A stretch of DNA of 64,000 nucleotides from NCBI GenBank assembly GCA_035503615.1, contig DATJTI010000071.1:53912-117911 (forward strand), in the 5' to 3' direction. Source of the stretch: AP-15 sp035503615 (GTDB lineage: Bacteria; Pseudomonadota; Alphaproteobacteria; ATCC43930; CGMCC-115725). Shown in pieces: positions 33,072 through 41,125 of the stretch. The position numbers and the translations under genes are program-made. The notes beneath the pieces are model-generated. The model made no database searches. It saw nothing but the letters and a program-made list of their open reading frames with translations, and was not told the DNA's origin. Each line of letters opens with the position of its first letter. Position 1 is the first letter of the stretch.

Positions 33072-33087
33072 TGGTATACCATATACC
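33072..33087. promoter_or_regulatory. GntR-type operator palindrome
   Basis: TGGTATACCATATACC contains the perfect 10-bp palindrome TGGTATACCA and the overlapping inverted repeat GGTATA-CCA-TATACC. FCD-class GntR regulators bind TnGTnnnACnA-like palindromes, which this fits. It ends 6 nt before the GntR start codon, so binding would block the gene's own expression. Confidence 0.6.
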
Positions 33088-33093
33088 TCGGTC

Positions 33094-33975
33094 ATGCCCG
33101 AGACTGGTTCGCCCTTCGGCCCGATCCTCGATGTGCCGCGGCTCGACACCGGCACCAGCTTCGCCAAGGAAGCCTACGCCGCGCTAAAGCAGGCGATCAC
33201 GGCGATGGACATCTACGGTCACGCCGCAGAAATCCGGCTCGACGAGCGGCAGCTCTCCGCGGGGCTCGGCGTCAGCCGCACACCGATCCGGGAAGCCATG
33301 ACGCTGCTGGAGCAGGAAGGCTTTGTCCGCACCCGGCCGCGCCGCGGCATTTTTGTCGTGCGCAAGACAAAGCGCGAGATCGTCGAGATGATCACGGTCA
33401 TGGCCGGGCTTGAGAGCATCGCGGCGCGGCTCGCGGCCGGGCGCGCCACCGACCCCGAAATCGCCGAGTTGCGCCAGTTGATGGATACGTTTCAGGATGG
33501 CGCCCAGGACGGTCGGCTCGACGAATATTCGGATGCCAACATCGCCTTTCACCAGGCGATCATCCGGATGAGCGGGTGCAAGCTGCTTGCGGAAATGACC
33601 GAAAACCTGTTCCTCCACATGCGGGCGATCCGCAAGATCACGATCCATCAGGAAAATCGGGCGACGCGGTCGATCACCGACCATATGCGGATCATCGCGG
33701 CGCTCGAAGGCCGCGACCGTGACGTCGCCGAGCGGCTGGCCCGCGAGCACACGCTCGGCCTCGCCGCGCATGTCGAGGCACATGGCGATTTTCTCGACGC
33801 GGCCCCCGAAGATGCGACGCCGCCCGCGCCGAACACCGCGACCCCGTCAACCGCCGGGGTGCCGCGGCAGCGCGCGGCGCGGCAGCGCCCGGGGCCTCTC
33901 GCCCGGCGCCCAGGTCTTCGCGGTCGCTCCGGGGATCGCGGGAATGACGAAACTGGAAATGACAAGTCAAGGTGA
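33094..33975 (+). CDS. GntR family regulator (FCD class), probable oxalate-module regulator
   Basis: A 293-residue DNA-binding protein. The winged helix is at about residues 25-95: IRLDERQLSAGLGVSRTPIR, EAMTLLEQEGFVRTRPRRGI. An all-helical FCD effector domain follows with the metal ligands in DANIAFHQAII (Asp and His), RSITDHMRIIAALE and a late REHTLGLAAHVEAHG. A Pro/Ala/Arg-rich tail of about 55 residues is atypical. The gene lies 8 nt upstream of the formyl-CoA transferase gene on the same strand. A palindromic operator abuts its own start. The effector is likely a carboxylate or its CoA ester, by context only. Confidence 0.88.
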   Translation: MPETGSPFGPILDVPRLDTGTSFAKEAYAALKQAITAMDIYGHAAEIRLDERQLSAGLGVSRTPIREAMTLLEQEGFVRTRPRRGIFVVRKTKREIVEMITVMAGLESIAARLAAGRATDPEIAELRQLMDTFQDGAQDGRLDEYSDANIAFHQAIIRMSGCKLLAEMTENLFLHMRAIRKITIHQENRATRSITDHMRIIAALEGRDRDVAERLAREHTLGLAAHVEAHGDFLDAAPEDATPPAPNTATPSTAGVPRQRAARQRPGPLARRPGLRGRSGDRGNDETGNDKSR

Positions 33976-33983
33976 GGCGGACG

Positions 33984-35213
33984 ATGGCGAAAGCGCTCGA
34001 AGGTGTGCGCATCCTCGACATGACGCATGTCCAGGCCGGGCCGACCGGGACCCAGCTTCTGGCGTGGATGGGTGCCGATGTGATCAAGGTCGAATTGCCG
34101 GGACGCGGCGACATCACCCGCGGCCAATTGCAGGACGTGAAAGGGGCGGACAGCCTCTATTTTACGATGCTGAACTCGAACAAGCGCAGCATCACCGTCA
34201 ACATGAAGACGGCAAAAGGCAAGGCGGTGCTCGAAGAGCTGGTGCGCCGCTGCGACATCATCGTCGAGAATTTCGGGCCGGGCGTGCTCGACCGCGCCGG
34301 CTTCACCTGGGAACGGTTCCAGGAATTGAACCCGCGCATCATCTATGCCTCGATCAAGGGGTTCGGCCCCGGCCCCTATGTCGATTGCAAGGCTTATGAA
34401 AATGTCGCCCAATGCATGGGCGGTGCGGCGAGCACAACCGGCTGGGAGGATGGCCCGCCGACCGTGACCGGCGCCCAGATCGGCGACAGCGGCACCGGGG
34501 TGCATTGCATCGCCGGCATCCTTGCCGCGCTCTTTCAGCGCGAGCGCAGCGGCAAGGGCCAGCGGGTCGAGGTGGCGATGACCGATGCCGTCCTGAATTT
34601 GTGCCGGGTCAAGATGCGCGACCAGCAGCGCCTCCACCACGGACCCTTGCCCGAATACCCGAACAAGGAATTCGGCGAAGCGGTGCCGCGCGCCGGCAAC
34701 GCCTCGGGCGGCGGCCAGCCGGGTGCGGCGTTGCGCTGCGCGCCGGGCGGCCTCAATGACTGGGTCTATGTGATCATCCAGCCACCCTCCTGGGAGCCGC
34801 TGATGAAGCTCGTCGGCCGCCCGGAGCTGATCACCGACCCGGCCTATGCGACCCCGGCCGCCCGCCTGCCAAAGATCCCCGAATGCTTCTCGATCATCGA
34901 GAAATGGACGATGACGAGGACCAAGTTCGAGGTCATGGCCGCCTTGAACGAGGTCGATGTGCCGTGCGGCCCGATCCTGTCGATGAAGGACATCTACGAG
35001 GACAGTTCGCTTTACGAGCGCGGCATGCTGGTCGAACTCGACCATCCGACGCGCGGCCGCTATGTCCAGGTCGGCTCGCCAATCAACCTGTCGGATTCGC
35101 CGGTCGAGGTGCAGCGCGCGCCGCTGTTGGGCGAACATACCGACGAAATCCTCGGCTGGCTCGGCTACGACAAGGACGCGATCGCGGCGATGCACAAGGA
35201 TGGTGCCGTATGA
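33984..35213 (+). CDS. frc: Formyl-CoA:oxalate CoA-transferase (CoA-transferase family III)
   Basis: A 409-residue family III CoA transferase that would activate oxalate with CoA from formyl-CoA, releasing formate. It opens MAKALEGVRILDMTHVQAGP, then GTQLLAWMGADVIKVELPGR. The catalytic Asp sits in VEVAMTDAVLNLC. The glycine loop GNASGGGQPGAALRC is characteristic of Frc, where it closes the active site. LNDWVYVIIQPPSWEPLMKL and VPCGPILSMKDIYEDSSLYE also match. The ATG at 33984 has AGGTGAGG upstream. Function is strengthened by oxc nearby and formate dehydrogenase genes directly downstream. Confidence 0.9.
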   Translation: MAKALEGVRILDMTHVQAGPTGTQLLAWMGADVIKVELPGRGDITRGQLQDVKGADSLYFTMLNSNKRSITVNMKTAKGKAVLEELVRRCDIIVENFGPGVLDRAGFTWERFQELNPRIIYASIKGFGPGPYVDCKAYENVAQCMGGAASTTGWEDGPPTVTGAQIGDSGTGVHCIAGILAALFQRERSGKGQRVEVAMTDAVLNLCRVKMRDQQRLHHGPLPEYPNKEFGEAVPRAGNASGGGQPGAALRCAPGGLNDWVYVIIQPPSWEPLMKLVGRPELITDPAYATPAARLPKIPECFSIIEKWTMTRTKFEVMAALNEVDVPCGPILSMKDIYEDSSLYERGMLVELDHPTRGRYVQVGSPINLSDSPVEVQRAPLLGEHTDEILGWLGYDKDAIAAMHKDGAV

Positions 35214-35239
35214 TGCCGCCGATCATGATGCCGCTAATC
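35210..35239 (+). repeat. 15-bp direct repeat, two copies, over the frc stop
   Basis: ATGATGCCGCCGATC then ATGATGCCGCTAATC. The frc stop TGA (35211-35213) lies in the first copy, so this is another duplication at a gene 3' end. Confidence 0.75.
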
Positions 35240-35295
35240 ATCGCCAAATCCGGTCGGTGCGCCGGCGGCGGCGAGCGGAGCTAGGCCGCAGGCAG

Positions 35296-36996
35296 ATGGC
35301 ACAGGCGACAAGACACGACCGCCGCATTCACCCGGGCTCCGGACGGCGGCGCGGGCGCGAGACGCCGAAGGGGAGGCAGGTCGATCCCGCGGCGCTCGAC
35401 GAGGTGCGCGGCCTGCTCGGTGAGCGCGAGCGGCGGCGCGACCTCTTGATCGAGCATCTGCACCTGTTGCAGGACCATTACGGCTGTCTCCATGCGCGCC
35501 ATCTTGCGGCTCTTGCCGAGGAGATGCGGCTCGCGCTCGTCGAAGTCTACGAGGTCGCTTCGTTCTACGCCCATTTCGACATCGTCATGGACGATGAGGC
35601 GCCGCCGCCAGCGGTGACCGTGCGGGTCTGCGACAGCCTCAGCTGCGAACTGGCGGGTGCGGTGCGGTTGCTCGACCAGCTGCAAAGCCGGCTCGGCGAG
35701 CGGGTGCGGGTCGTGCGCGCACCATGCATGGGTGGCTGCGACAAGGCGCCGGTCTTCGCGATCGGTCATGCGCTGCATGAGCGCGCCACCGCCGAAACGG
35801 TTGCCGCCGCAGTCGCCGCGGGCGAAACGCATCGGCCGATCCCGGCCTATACCGGGCTCGACGCCTATCGTGCCGATGGCGGATACCGTCTGCTACAATC
35901 GTGTCTCGTTGGCGAGCGCAGCCGCGACGAGATCATCGCGGCACTCGAACATTCGGGATTGCGCGGGCTCGGCGGCGCCGGTTTTCCGACCGGGCGCAAA
36001 TGGCGGCTGGTCAATCAGGAGCCGGCGCCGCGCCTGCTGGCGGTCAATGGCGATGAGGGCGAGCCCGGCACCTTCAAGGATCGTCATTTTCTCGAAACCG
36101 ACCCGCACCGTTTTCTCGAAGGCATGCTGATCGCCGGCTGGGTCGTCGAAGCCGCCGATATCTATATCTATCTGCGCGACGAATACCCGCAATGCCGGAC
36201 CATCCTCGATAGCGAGATCGCGGCGATCGAGCGGGCCGGCCTCGCCCCTCACACGCGCATTCATCTGCGCCGCGGTGCGGGTGCCTATATCTGCGGCGAG
36301 GAGTCGGCGATGCTCGAATCGATCGAGGGCAAGCGCGGCCTGCCCCGCCAGCGCCCGCCATTCCCGGCGCAGGTCGGGCTGTTCGGCCGGCCGACCCTGT
36401 GCAACAACATCGAGACGCTCTACTGGGTGCGCGACATCGTCGAACGGGGTGCGGACTGGTTCACCGGCCATGGCCGCAACGGGCGCAAGGGACTGCGCAC
36501 CTTCTCGGTGTCGGGGCGGGTGCGCGAACCCGGCGTCAAGCTCGCTCCGGCCGGGATCACCGCGCGCCAGCTGATCGATGAGTATTGCGGCGGCATGGCC
36601 GAGGGCCATGCCTTCAAGGGCTATCTGCCGGGCGGCGCCTCGGGCGGCATCCTGCCGGCGGCGATGGCCGACCTGCCGCTCGATTTCGGCACGCTCGAAC
36701 CCCATGGCTGCTTTACCGGATCGGGTGCCGTCGTCGTCTTGTCCGACCAGGACGACATGAAGGCGGTAGCGCTCAACCTCTTGCGCTTTTTCGAGGATGA
36801 GAGCTGCGGGCAATGCACGCCGTGCCGCGCCGGCACCGAGAAAGCGGTCAAGCTGCTGACGGCACCACATTGGGACGAGGACCTGCTCAACGAGTTGACG
36901 CAGGTCATGGGCGACGCCTCGATCTGCGGCTTGGGCCAGGCGGCGATGAACCCGGTCCGCCAAGTTCTGAAGCATTTCCGCGAGGATCTGGCGTGA
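35296..36996 (+). CDS. NAD-dependent formate dehydrogenase, fused gamma-beta (NuoE/NuoF-like) subunit
   Basis: A 566-residue fusion of two subunits that are separate in many FdsGBA enzymes. Residues about 30-180 are a NuoE-like thioredoxin-fold [2Fe-2S] domain with CDSLSC (from about 112) and CMGGC (from about 144). The rest is NuoF-like: GLGGAGFPTGRKWRLVN, NGDEGEPGTFKDRHF and GAGAYICGEESAMLESIEGK (FMN and NADH sites), with a C-terminal [4Fe-4S] motif ESCGQCTPCRAGTEKAV plus SICGLG. It passes electrons from the catalytic subunit to NAD+. The layout resembles the Fdh1B subunit of methylotrophs. The ATG at 35296 is used. The stop overlaps the next gene as GTGA. Confidence 0.92.
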   Translation: MAQATRHDRRIHPGSGRRRGRETPKGRQVDPAALDEVRGLLGERERRRDLLIEHLHLLQDHYGCLHARHLAALAEEMRLALVEVYEVASFYAHFDIVMDDEAPPPAVTVRVCDSLSCELAGAVRLLDQLQSRLGERVRVVRAPCMGGCDKAPVFAIGHALHERATAETVAAAVAAGETHRPIPAYTGLDAYRADGGYRLLQSCLVGERSRDEIIAALEHSGLRGLGGAGFPTGRKWRLVNQEPAPRLLAVNGDEGEPGTFKDRHFLETDPHRFLEGMLIAGWVVEAADIYIYLRDEYPQCRTILDSEIAAIERAGLAPHTRIHLRRGAGAYICGEESAMLESIEGKRGLPRQRPPFPAQVGLFGRPTLCNNIETLYWVRDIVERGADWFTGHGRNGRKGLRTFSVSGRVREPGVKLAPAGITARQLIDEYCGGMAEGHAFKGYLPGGASGGILPAAMADLPLDFGTLEPHGCFTGSGAVVVLSDQDDMKAVALNLLRFFEDESCGQCTPCRAGTEKAVKLLTAPHWDEDLLNELTQVMGDASICGLGQAAMNPVRQVLKHFREDLA

Positions 36997-37388
36997 CCAG
37001 CCTTCTGGAGGCCATGCAGGTTCCGGCCGATGCGCCACTGCGAGACGAATTGGCCACCGAAGACGTTGTCGAGACGGCCAATCTAACGAGTGCGCAAACC
37101 GGTATCACTGGCACAATCTTCATTTCGACGGCGATGGGGCAGCACGGCCCACGGGTCAAATATTTCGTCCAGCCCGGCCGCACCCAGCCGAGCTTTTCGG
37201 TCTCGATTTCCGATCCGCCGGCCATCGTCGCCAACAGTCTGCCAACCCGCACCCTTCGACAAATGTCACCGCAGGTGATCGCATGGGTCGCGCGGAATAA
37301 GGATGCATTGCTGGATTTCTGGTACCAGGGCGACACCTGGACCCAGCAGGTAGTGAACGATTTCATTCAAACGCTGCAACCGCTTTGA
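36993..37388 (+). CDS. Unknown protein inserted in the formate dehydrogenase operon
   Basis: A 131-residue protein that I do not recognise. GTG at 36993 overlaps the upstream stop by 4 nt. ATG 37014 with GGAG upstream is an equally good start (124 residues). No signal peptide or membrane helix. The middle reads ISTAMGQHGPRVKYFVQPGR then QPSFSVSISDPPAIVANSLP, and the C-terminal half is helical and Trp-rich (VIAWVARNKDALLDFWYQGD). Base composition is less GC-rich than in the two flanking subunit genes. Position suggests a role in enzyme assembly or a chance insertion. It is not FdhD, FdsC or FdsD by sequence. Confidence 0.55.
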   Translation: MTSLLEAMQVPADAPLRDELATEDVVETANLTSAQTGITGTIFISTAMGQHGPRVKYFVQPGRTQPSFSVSISDPPAIVANSLPTRTLRQMSPQVIAWVARNKDALLDFWYQGDTWTQQVVNDFIQTLQPL

Positions 37389-37442
37389 GCGATAACCCGA
37401 CGGGCCGAGGCGCGAAACGCGACACAAGGTGAAGGATCTGAA

Positions 37443-40208
37443 ATGACCGATCCGGTCCGCTTTTTCCTGGATGGCGCCGAGGTCGAGGCGGCGCCGGGCG
37501 AGACGATCTGGCAGGTCGCCCATCGCCATGGCACCGAGATCCCGCATCTGTGCTGGCTGCCCCAGCCCGGCTATCGCGCCGATGGCAATTGCCGCGCATG
37601 CATGGTCGAGATCGAGGGCGAGCGGGTGCTCGCCGCCTCCTGCGTGCGCCGGCCGACACCCGGCATGAAGGTGCAGAGTGCGAGCGAGCGCGCCCGGTTC
37701 TCGCGCCAGATGGTGTTTGAGCTGCTGGTCGGCGACCAGCCGGCGCGGGAGGTGGCGCACGATCCGAACTCGCGCTTCTGGCAATGGGCGGACCGGCTCG
37801 GCGTCGAGGAGAGCCGCTTCCCGCAGCGCGCCGCACCGGCACCCGACCGCAGCCATCCGGCGATGGCGGTGCAGCTCGACGCCTGCATCCAATGCAATCT
37901 CTGTGTGCGCGCCTGCCGCGAAGTCCAGGTCAACGACGTGATCGGCATGGCGGCGCGCGGCTATCACGAAAAGATTATCTTCGATTTCGACGACCCGATG
38001 GGCAATTCGACCTGTGTGGCCTGCGGCGAATGCGTGCAGGCCTGTCCTACCGGTGCGTTGATGGAAGCGAGCCTCGTCGATCTGAACGGCATCTATGCCA
38101 ACGCGCCCGACCGCGAGGTCGATAGCGTGTGCCCCTATTGCGGCGTCGGCTGCCAATTGACCTATCGCATCAAGGACGACCGCATCGTCGCTGTCGATGG
38201 CCGCGATGGGCCATCGAACCACAACCGGCTTTGCGTCAAGGGCCGTTTCGGCTTCGATTACGTGGCGCACCCCGACCGGCTGACCGAGCCGCTGATCCGC
38301 AAGGACGGCGTCTCGAAGCACGACACCGACATCGACCCGGCCAACCCCTACACGCATTTCAGGAAGGCGAGCTGGGAGGAGGCGCTCGACCGCGCCGCCA
38401 CCGGCTTGCGCCGGATCCGCGACCGGGACGGTCGGCGCGCGCTCGCCGGGTTCGGCTCGGCCAAAGGGACCAACGAGGAAGCCTATCTGTTCCAGAAGCT
38501 GGTGCGCACCGGTTTCGGTAGCAACAACGTCGATCACTGCACCCGGCTGTGCCATGCCTCCTCGGTCGCGGCATTGATGGAGGGGATCGGCTCGGGTGCC
38601 GTCACCGCACCCTTCACCGCGGCTGAGGATTCCGACGTCATCATCGTCATTGGCGCGCGGCCGACCGAGAACCACCCAGTCGCAGCGACCTTTTTCAAGC
38701 AGGCGGCGAAGCGCGGTGCGACGATCTTTGTGATGGATCCGCGCGGCCACACGCTGACGCGGCATGCGACGCTGACCCTGCGCTTCACCCCGGGTCGCGA
38801 CGTCGCAATGCTGAACGCGCTGTTGCACACGATCATCGAGGAAGGCCTGACCGACCGCCAATACATCCAGGCGCACACCCAGGATTTCGCGCAGCTGCGC
38901 GAGCACATCCGCGACTATTCGCCGGAGCAGATGGCATCGGTCTGCGGCATCGACGCGGCCACCTTGCGCCACGTCGCCCGCACCTACGCCCGCGCCGAAA
39001 AGGCAATCATCTTCTGGGGTATGGGCATCTCGCAGCATGTTCACGGCACCGACAATGCGCGCTGCCTGATCGCACTTGCCCTCATCACCGGGCAGATCGG
39101 CCGGCCCGGCACCGGGCTGCACCCGCTGCGCGGCCAGAACAATGTGCAGGGCGCCTCCGACGCCGGGCTGATCCCGATGGTCTATCCCGACTACCAGCCG
39201 GTCGCGAACCCGGAGGTCCGGGCAAAATTCGAGGCGCTGTGGGGGACGTCGCTCGACGACAAGGCCGGGCTTACCGTGGTCGAGATCATGGACGCGGTCC
39301 ATCGCGACGAGATCAAGGGCATGTACATCATGGGGGAGAACCCGGCGATGTCCGACCCGGATGTGCAGCATGCCCGCGATGCGCTCGCTCATCTCGAACA
39401 CCTCATCGTCCAGGATTTGTTCCTGACCGAGACCGCCAAATACGCCGATGTCGTATTGCCGGCCTCGGCCTGGCCGGAGAAGGACGGCACCGTCTCCAAC
39501 ACCAATCGCCAGGTGCAGATGGGCCGCCGCGCCTTGCCGCTGCCGGGGAATGCGCGCCAGGATTTATCGATCATCCAGGAGATCGCACGGCGCATCGGGC
39601 TCGACTGGTCCTATGCCGGACCCGCCGAAGTGTTCGCCGAGATGAAATTGGCGATGCCGTCCTTGAACAATATCACCTGGGAGCGGCTGGAGCGCGAATC
39701 GTCGGTGACCTATCCGTGCGACGCCGAGGACCAACCCGGCCACGAGATCGTTTTTGGCGAAGGCTTCCCGACGGCTTCGGGGCGCGGAAGGCTGGTGCCG
39801 GCGGCGATCATCCCGCCGGCCGAAATGCCTGATGCCGACTATCCGATGGTGCTGACCACCGGCCGCCAGCTCGAACATTGGCATACTGGGGCGATGACGC
39901 GGCGGGCGAACATCCTCGACGACATCGAGCCCGAGGCGGTGGCCTCACTGGCGCCCGCAGAATTGCGGCGGCTCGGCGTTGCGGCCGGCGAGCCGGTGCG
40001 GGTCACCACCCGCCGCGGCGTCATCGAATTGAAGGCGCGCGCCGACAGCAATGTCGCACCCGGCATGGTCTTCATCCCGTTCTGCTATGCCGAGGCGGCG
40101 GCCAACATCCTGACCAATCCGCAGCTCGACCCCTATGGCAAGATCCCCGAGTTCAAGTTCTGCGCCGCCAAGGTCGAGCCGGCGACCGTCAGGGAGGCCG
40201 CAGAATAG
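37443..40208 (+). CDS. fdsA: Formate dehydrogenase catalytic (molybdopterin) subunit
   Basis: A 921-residue Mo/W-bis-MGD enzyme that oxidises formate to CO2. Domains in order: an N-terminal plant-type [2Fe-2S] domain (CWLPQPGYRADGNCRACMVE), ferredoxin-type [4Fe-4S] clusters ACIQCNLCVRAC (about 147) and CVACGECVQACPTGA (about 190), and the molybdopterin domain cluster CPYCGVGCQ (about 229). The catalytic cysteine is in NNVDHCTRLCHASSV (Cys about 366), not selenocysteine. The MGD regions GENPAMSDPD and TGRQLEHWHTGAMTRR and the C-terminal cap follow. It works with the fused subunit encoded upstream as a soluble NAD-linked complex. The ATG at 37443 follows GAAGGA. No fdhD is in the window. Confidence 0.93.
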   Translation: MTDPVRFFLDGAEVEAAPGETIWQVAHRHGTEIPHLCWLPQPGYRADGNCRACMVEIEGERVLAASCVRRPTPGMKVQSASERARFSRQMVFELLVGDQPAREVAHDPNSRFWQWADRLGVEESRFPQRAAPAPDRSHPAMAVQLDACIQCNLCVRACREVQVNDVIGMAARGYHEKIIFDFDDPMGNSTCVACGECVQACPTGALMEASLVDLNGIYANAPDREVDSVCPYCGVGCQLTYRIKDDRIVAVDGRDGPSNHNRLCVKGRFGFDYVAHPDRLTEPLIRKDGVSKHDTDIDPANPYTHFRKASWEEALDRAATGLRRIRDRDGRRALAGFGSAKGTNEEAYLFQKLVRTGFGSNNVDHCTRLCHASSVAALMEGIGSGAVTAPFTAAEDSDVIIVIGARPTENHPVAATFFKQAAKRGATIFVMDPRGHTLTRHATLTLRFTPGRDVAMLNALLHTIIEEGLTDRQYIQAHTQDFAQLREHIRDYSPEQMASVCGIDAATLRHVARTYARAEKAIIFWGMGISQHVHGTDNARCLIALALITGQIGRPGTGLHPLRGQNNVQGASDAGLIPMVYPDYQPVANPEVRAKFEALWGTSLDDKAGLTVVEIMDAVHRDEIKGMYIMGENPAMSDPDVQHARDALAHLEHLIVQDLFLTETAKYADVVLPASAWPEKDGTVSNTNRQVQMGRRALPLPGNARQDLSIIQEIARRIGLDWSYAGPAEVFAEMKLAMPSLNNITWERLERESSVTYPCDAEDQPGHEIVFGEGFPTASGRGRLVPAAIIPPAEMPDADYPMVLTTGRQLEHWHTGAMTRRANILDDIEPEAVASLAPAELRRLGVAAGEPVRVTTRRGVIELKARADSNVAPGMVFIPFCYAEAAANILTNPQLDPYGKIPEFKFCAAKVEPATVREAAE

Positions 40209-40242
40209 CAGCTACGGGTCTCCTCACACTTGCGGTGGCGCG

Positions 40243-40566
40243 ATGGCGATGCCGTTCGACACGCTGCGGCTGGCGCGCCGGCTCGAAGCTGCCGGTTTCG
40301 CGCCGCAGCAGGCGGGCGACATGGCGGAGGCGATAGCCGAGGCGATCGCCTCGCTCGCCACCAAGGCCGACCTGTTTGCGGTCAAGACCGACCTGCAGGC
40401 GGAAATCGCAGCATTGCGTGCCGGGTTGAAGGCCGATATGGAAATGCTGCGCGCCGAGTTCAAAGCCGATATCGAAATCCTGCGGCGCGACATGACGATC
40501 CGGCTCGGCAGCATGATGATCGTCGCGGTCGGGGTCATCCTCGCCGGGTTCAAATTGCTTCATTGA
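40243..40566 (+). CDS. DUF1640-type coiled-coil protein with C-terminal membrane helix
   Basis: A 107-residue protein. FDTLRLARRLEAAGFAPQQA then GDMAEAIAEAIA opens a helical head. A coiled coil of repeated AELKAD-like units follows (ALRAGLKADMEMLRAEFKAD). The end is MMIVAVGVILAGFKLLH, a single membrane helix. This matches the DUF1640/CCDC90-like family. Function in bacteria is unknown. ATG 40243 or 40249 are both possible. It lies 34 nt after the formate dehydrogenase gene and may be cotranscribed. Confidence 0.78.
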   Translation: MAMPFDTLRLARRLEAAGFAPQQAGDMAEAIAEAIASLATKADLFAVKTDLQAEIAALRAGLKADMEMLRAEFKADIEILRRDMTIRLGSMMIVAVGVILAGFKLLH

Positions 40567-40588
40567 TCACCGCCGCTCCGGCACGAGA

Positions 40589-41050
40589 ATGCGCTTGCCC
40601 GCAGGAAAGTCGATATTTGCGGGTGGGCTGGGCCTGTTGCTGCTGACCGGCTGTGCTGCCGGGTCGTGGCACTCGATGTCAAGGGCCGCACTGTCCGCTG
40701 ATGTCTGCGTGCTGCCGCAAGAGCACCGCATGCTGGTTGCCGAGCTGTTTTTCGGGCGCGCCGTCAAGGGCCGGGCGCCGATCAGCGAGACCGAATGGGC
40801 CGCGTTTGCGGCGCAGACCATCACGCCCGCTTTCCCCGACGGGTTCACGGTCTTCAATGGCGACGGCCAGTGGCGCAACCCCCGGACCGGACAGATTGCC
40901 CGCGATCCAACCAAAATCCTGCTTGTCGCGGCACCGCGAACACCCGATCTTGCTCGCCGGCTGGCGACGGTGATCGCGGCCTATAAGACGCGGTTCGACC
41001 AGCAATCGGTGGGCGTCGTCACCCGCGACGCGTGCGGCAGCTTCGATTAA
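40589..41050 (+). CDS. DUF3574 lipoprotein
   Basis: A 153-residue predicted lipoprotein. MRLPAGKSIFAGGLGLLLLT leads to the lipobox LLTGCA, giving lipidation at Cys22. The mature domain has VAELFFGRAVKGRAPISETE, WAAFAAQTITPAFPDGFTVF and GDGQWRNPRTGQIARDPTKI, the DUF3574 pattern. Role unknown, in the periplasmic face of a membrane. It lies 22 nt after the coiled-coil gene. Confidence 0.82.
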   Translation: MRLPAGKSIFAGGLGLLLLTGCAAGSWHSMSRAALSADVCVLPQEHRMLVAELFFGRAVKGRAPISETEWAAFAAQTITPAFPDGFTVFNGDGQWRNPRTGQIARDPTKILLVAAPRTPDLARRLATVIAAYKTRFDQQSVGVVTRDACGSFD

Positions 41051-41125
41051 CGGCCGGTCGCGCGACTACCGACGTGCGATGCCCGACGTGCGACCACCGC
41101 GCGCGATGGCCCAGGAGGAGGCAAG

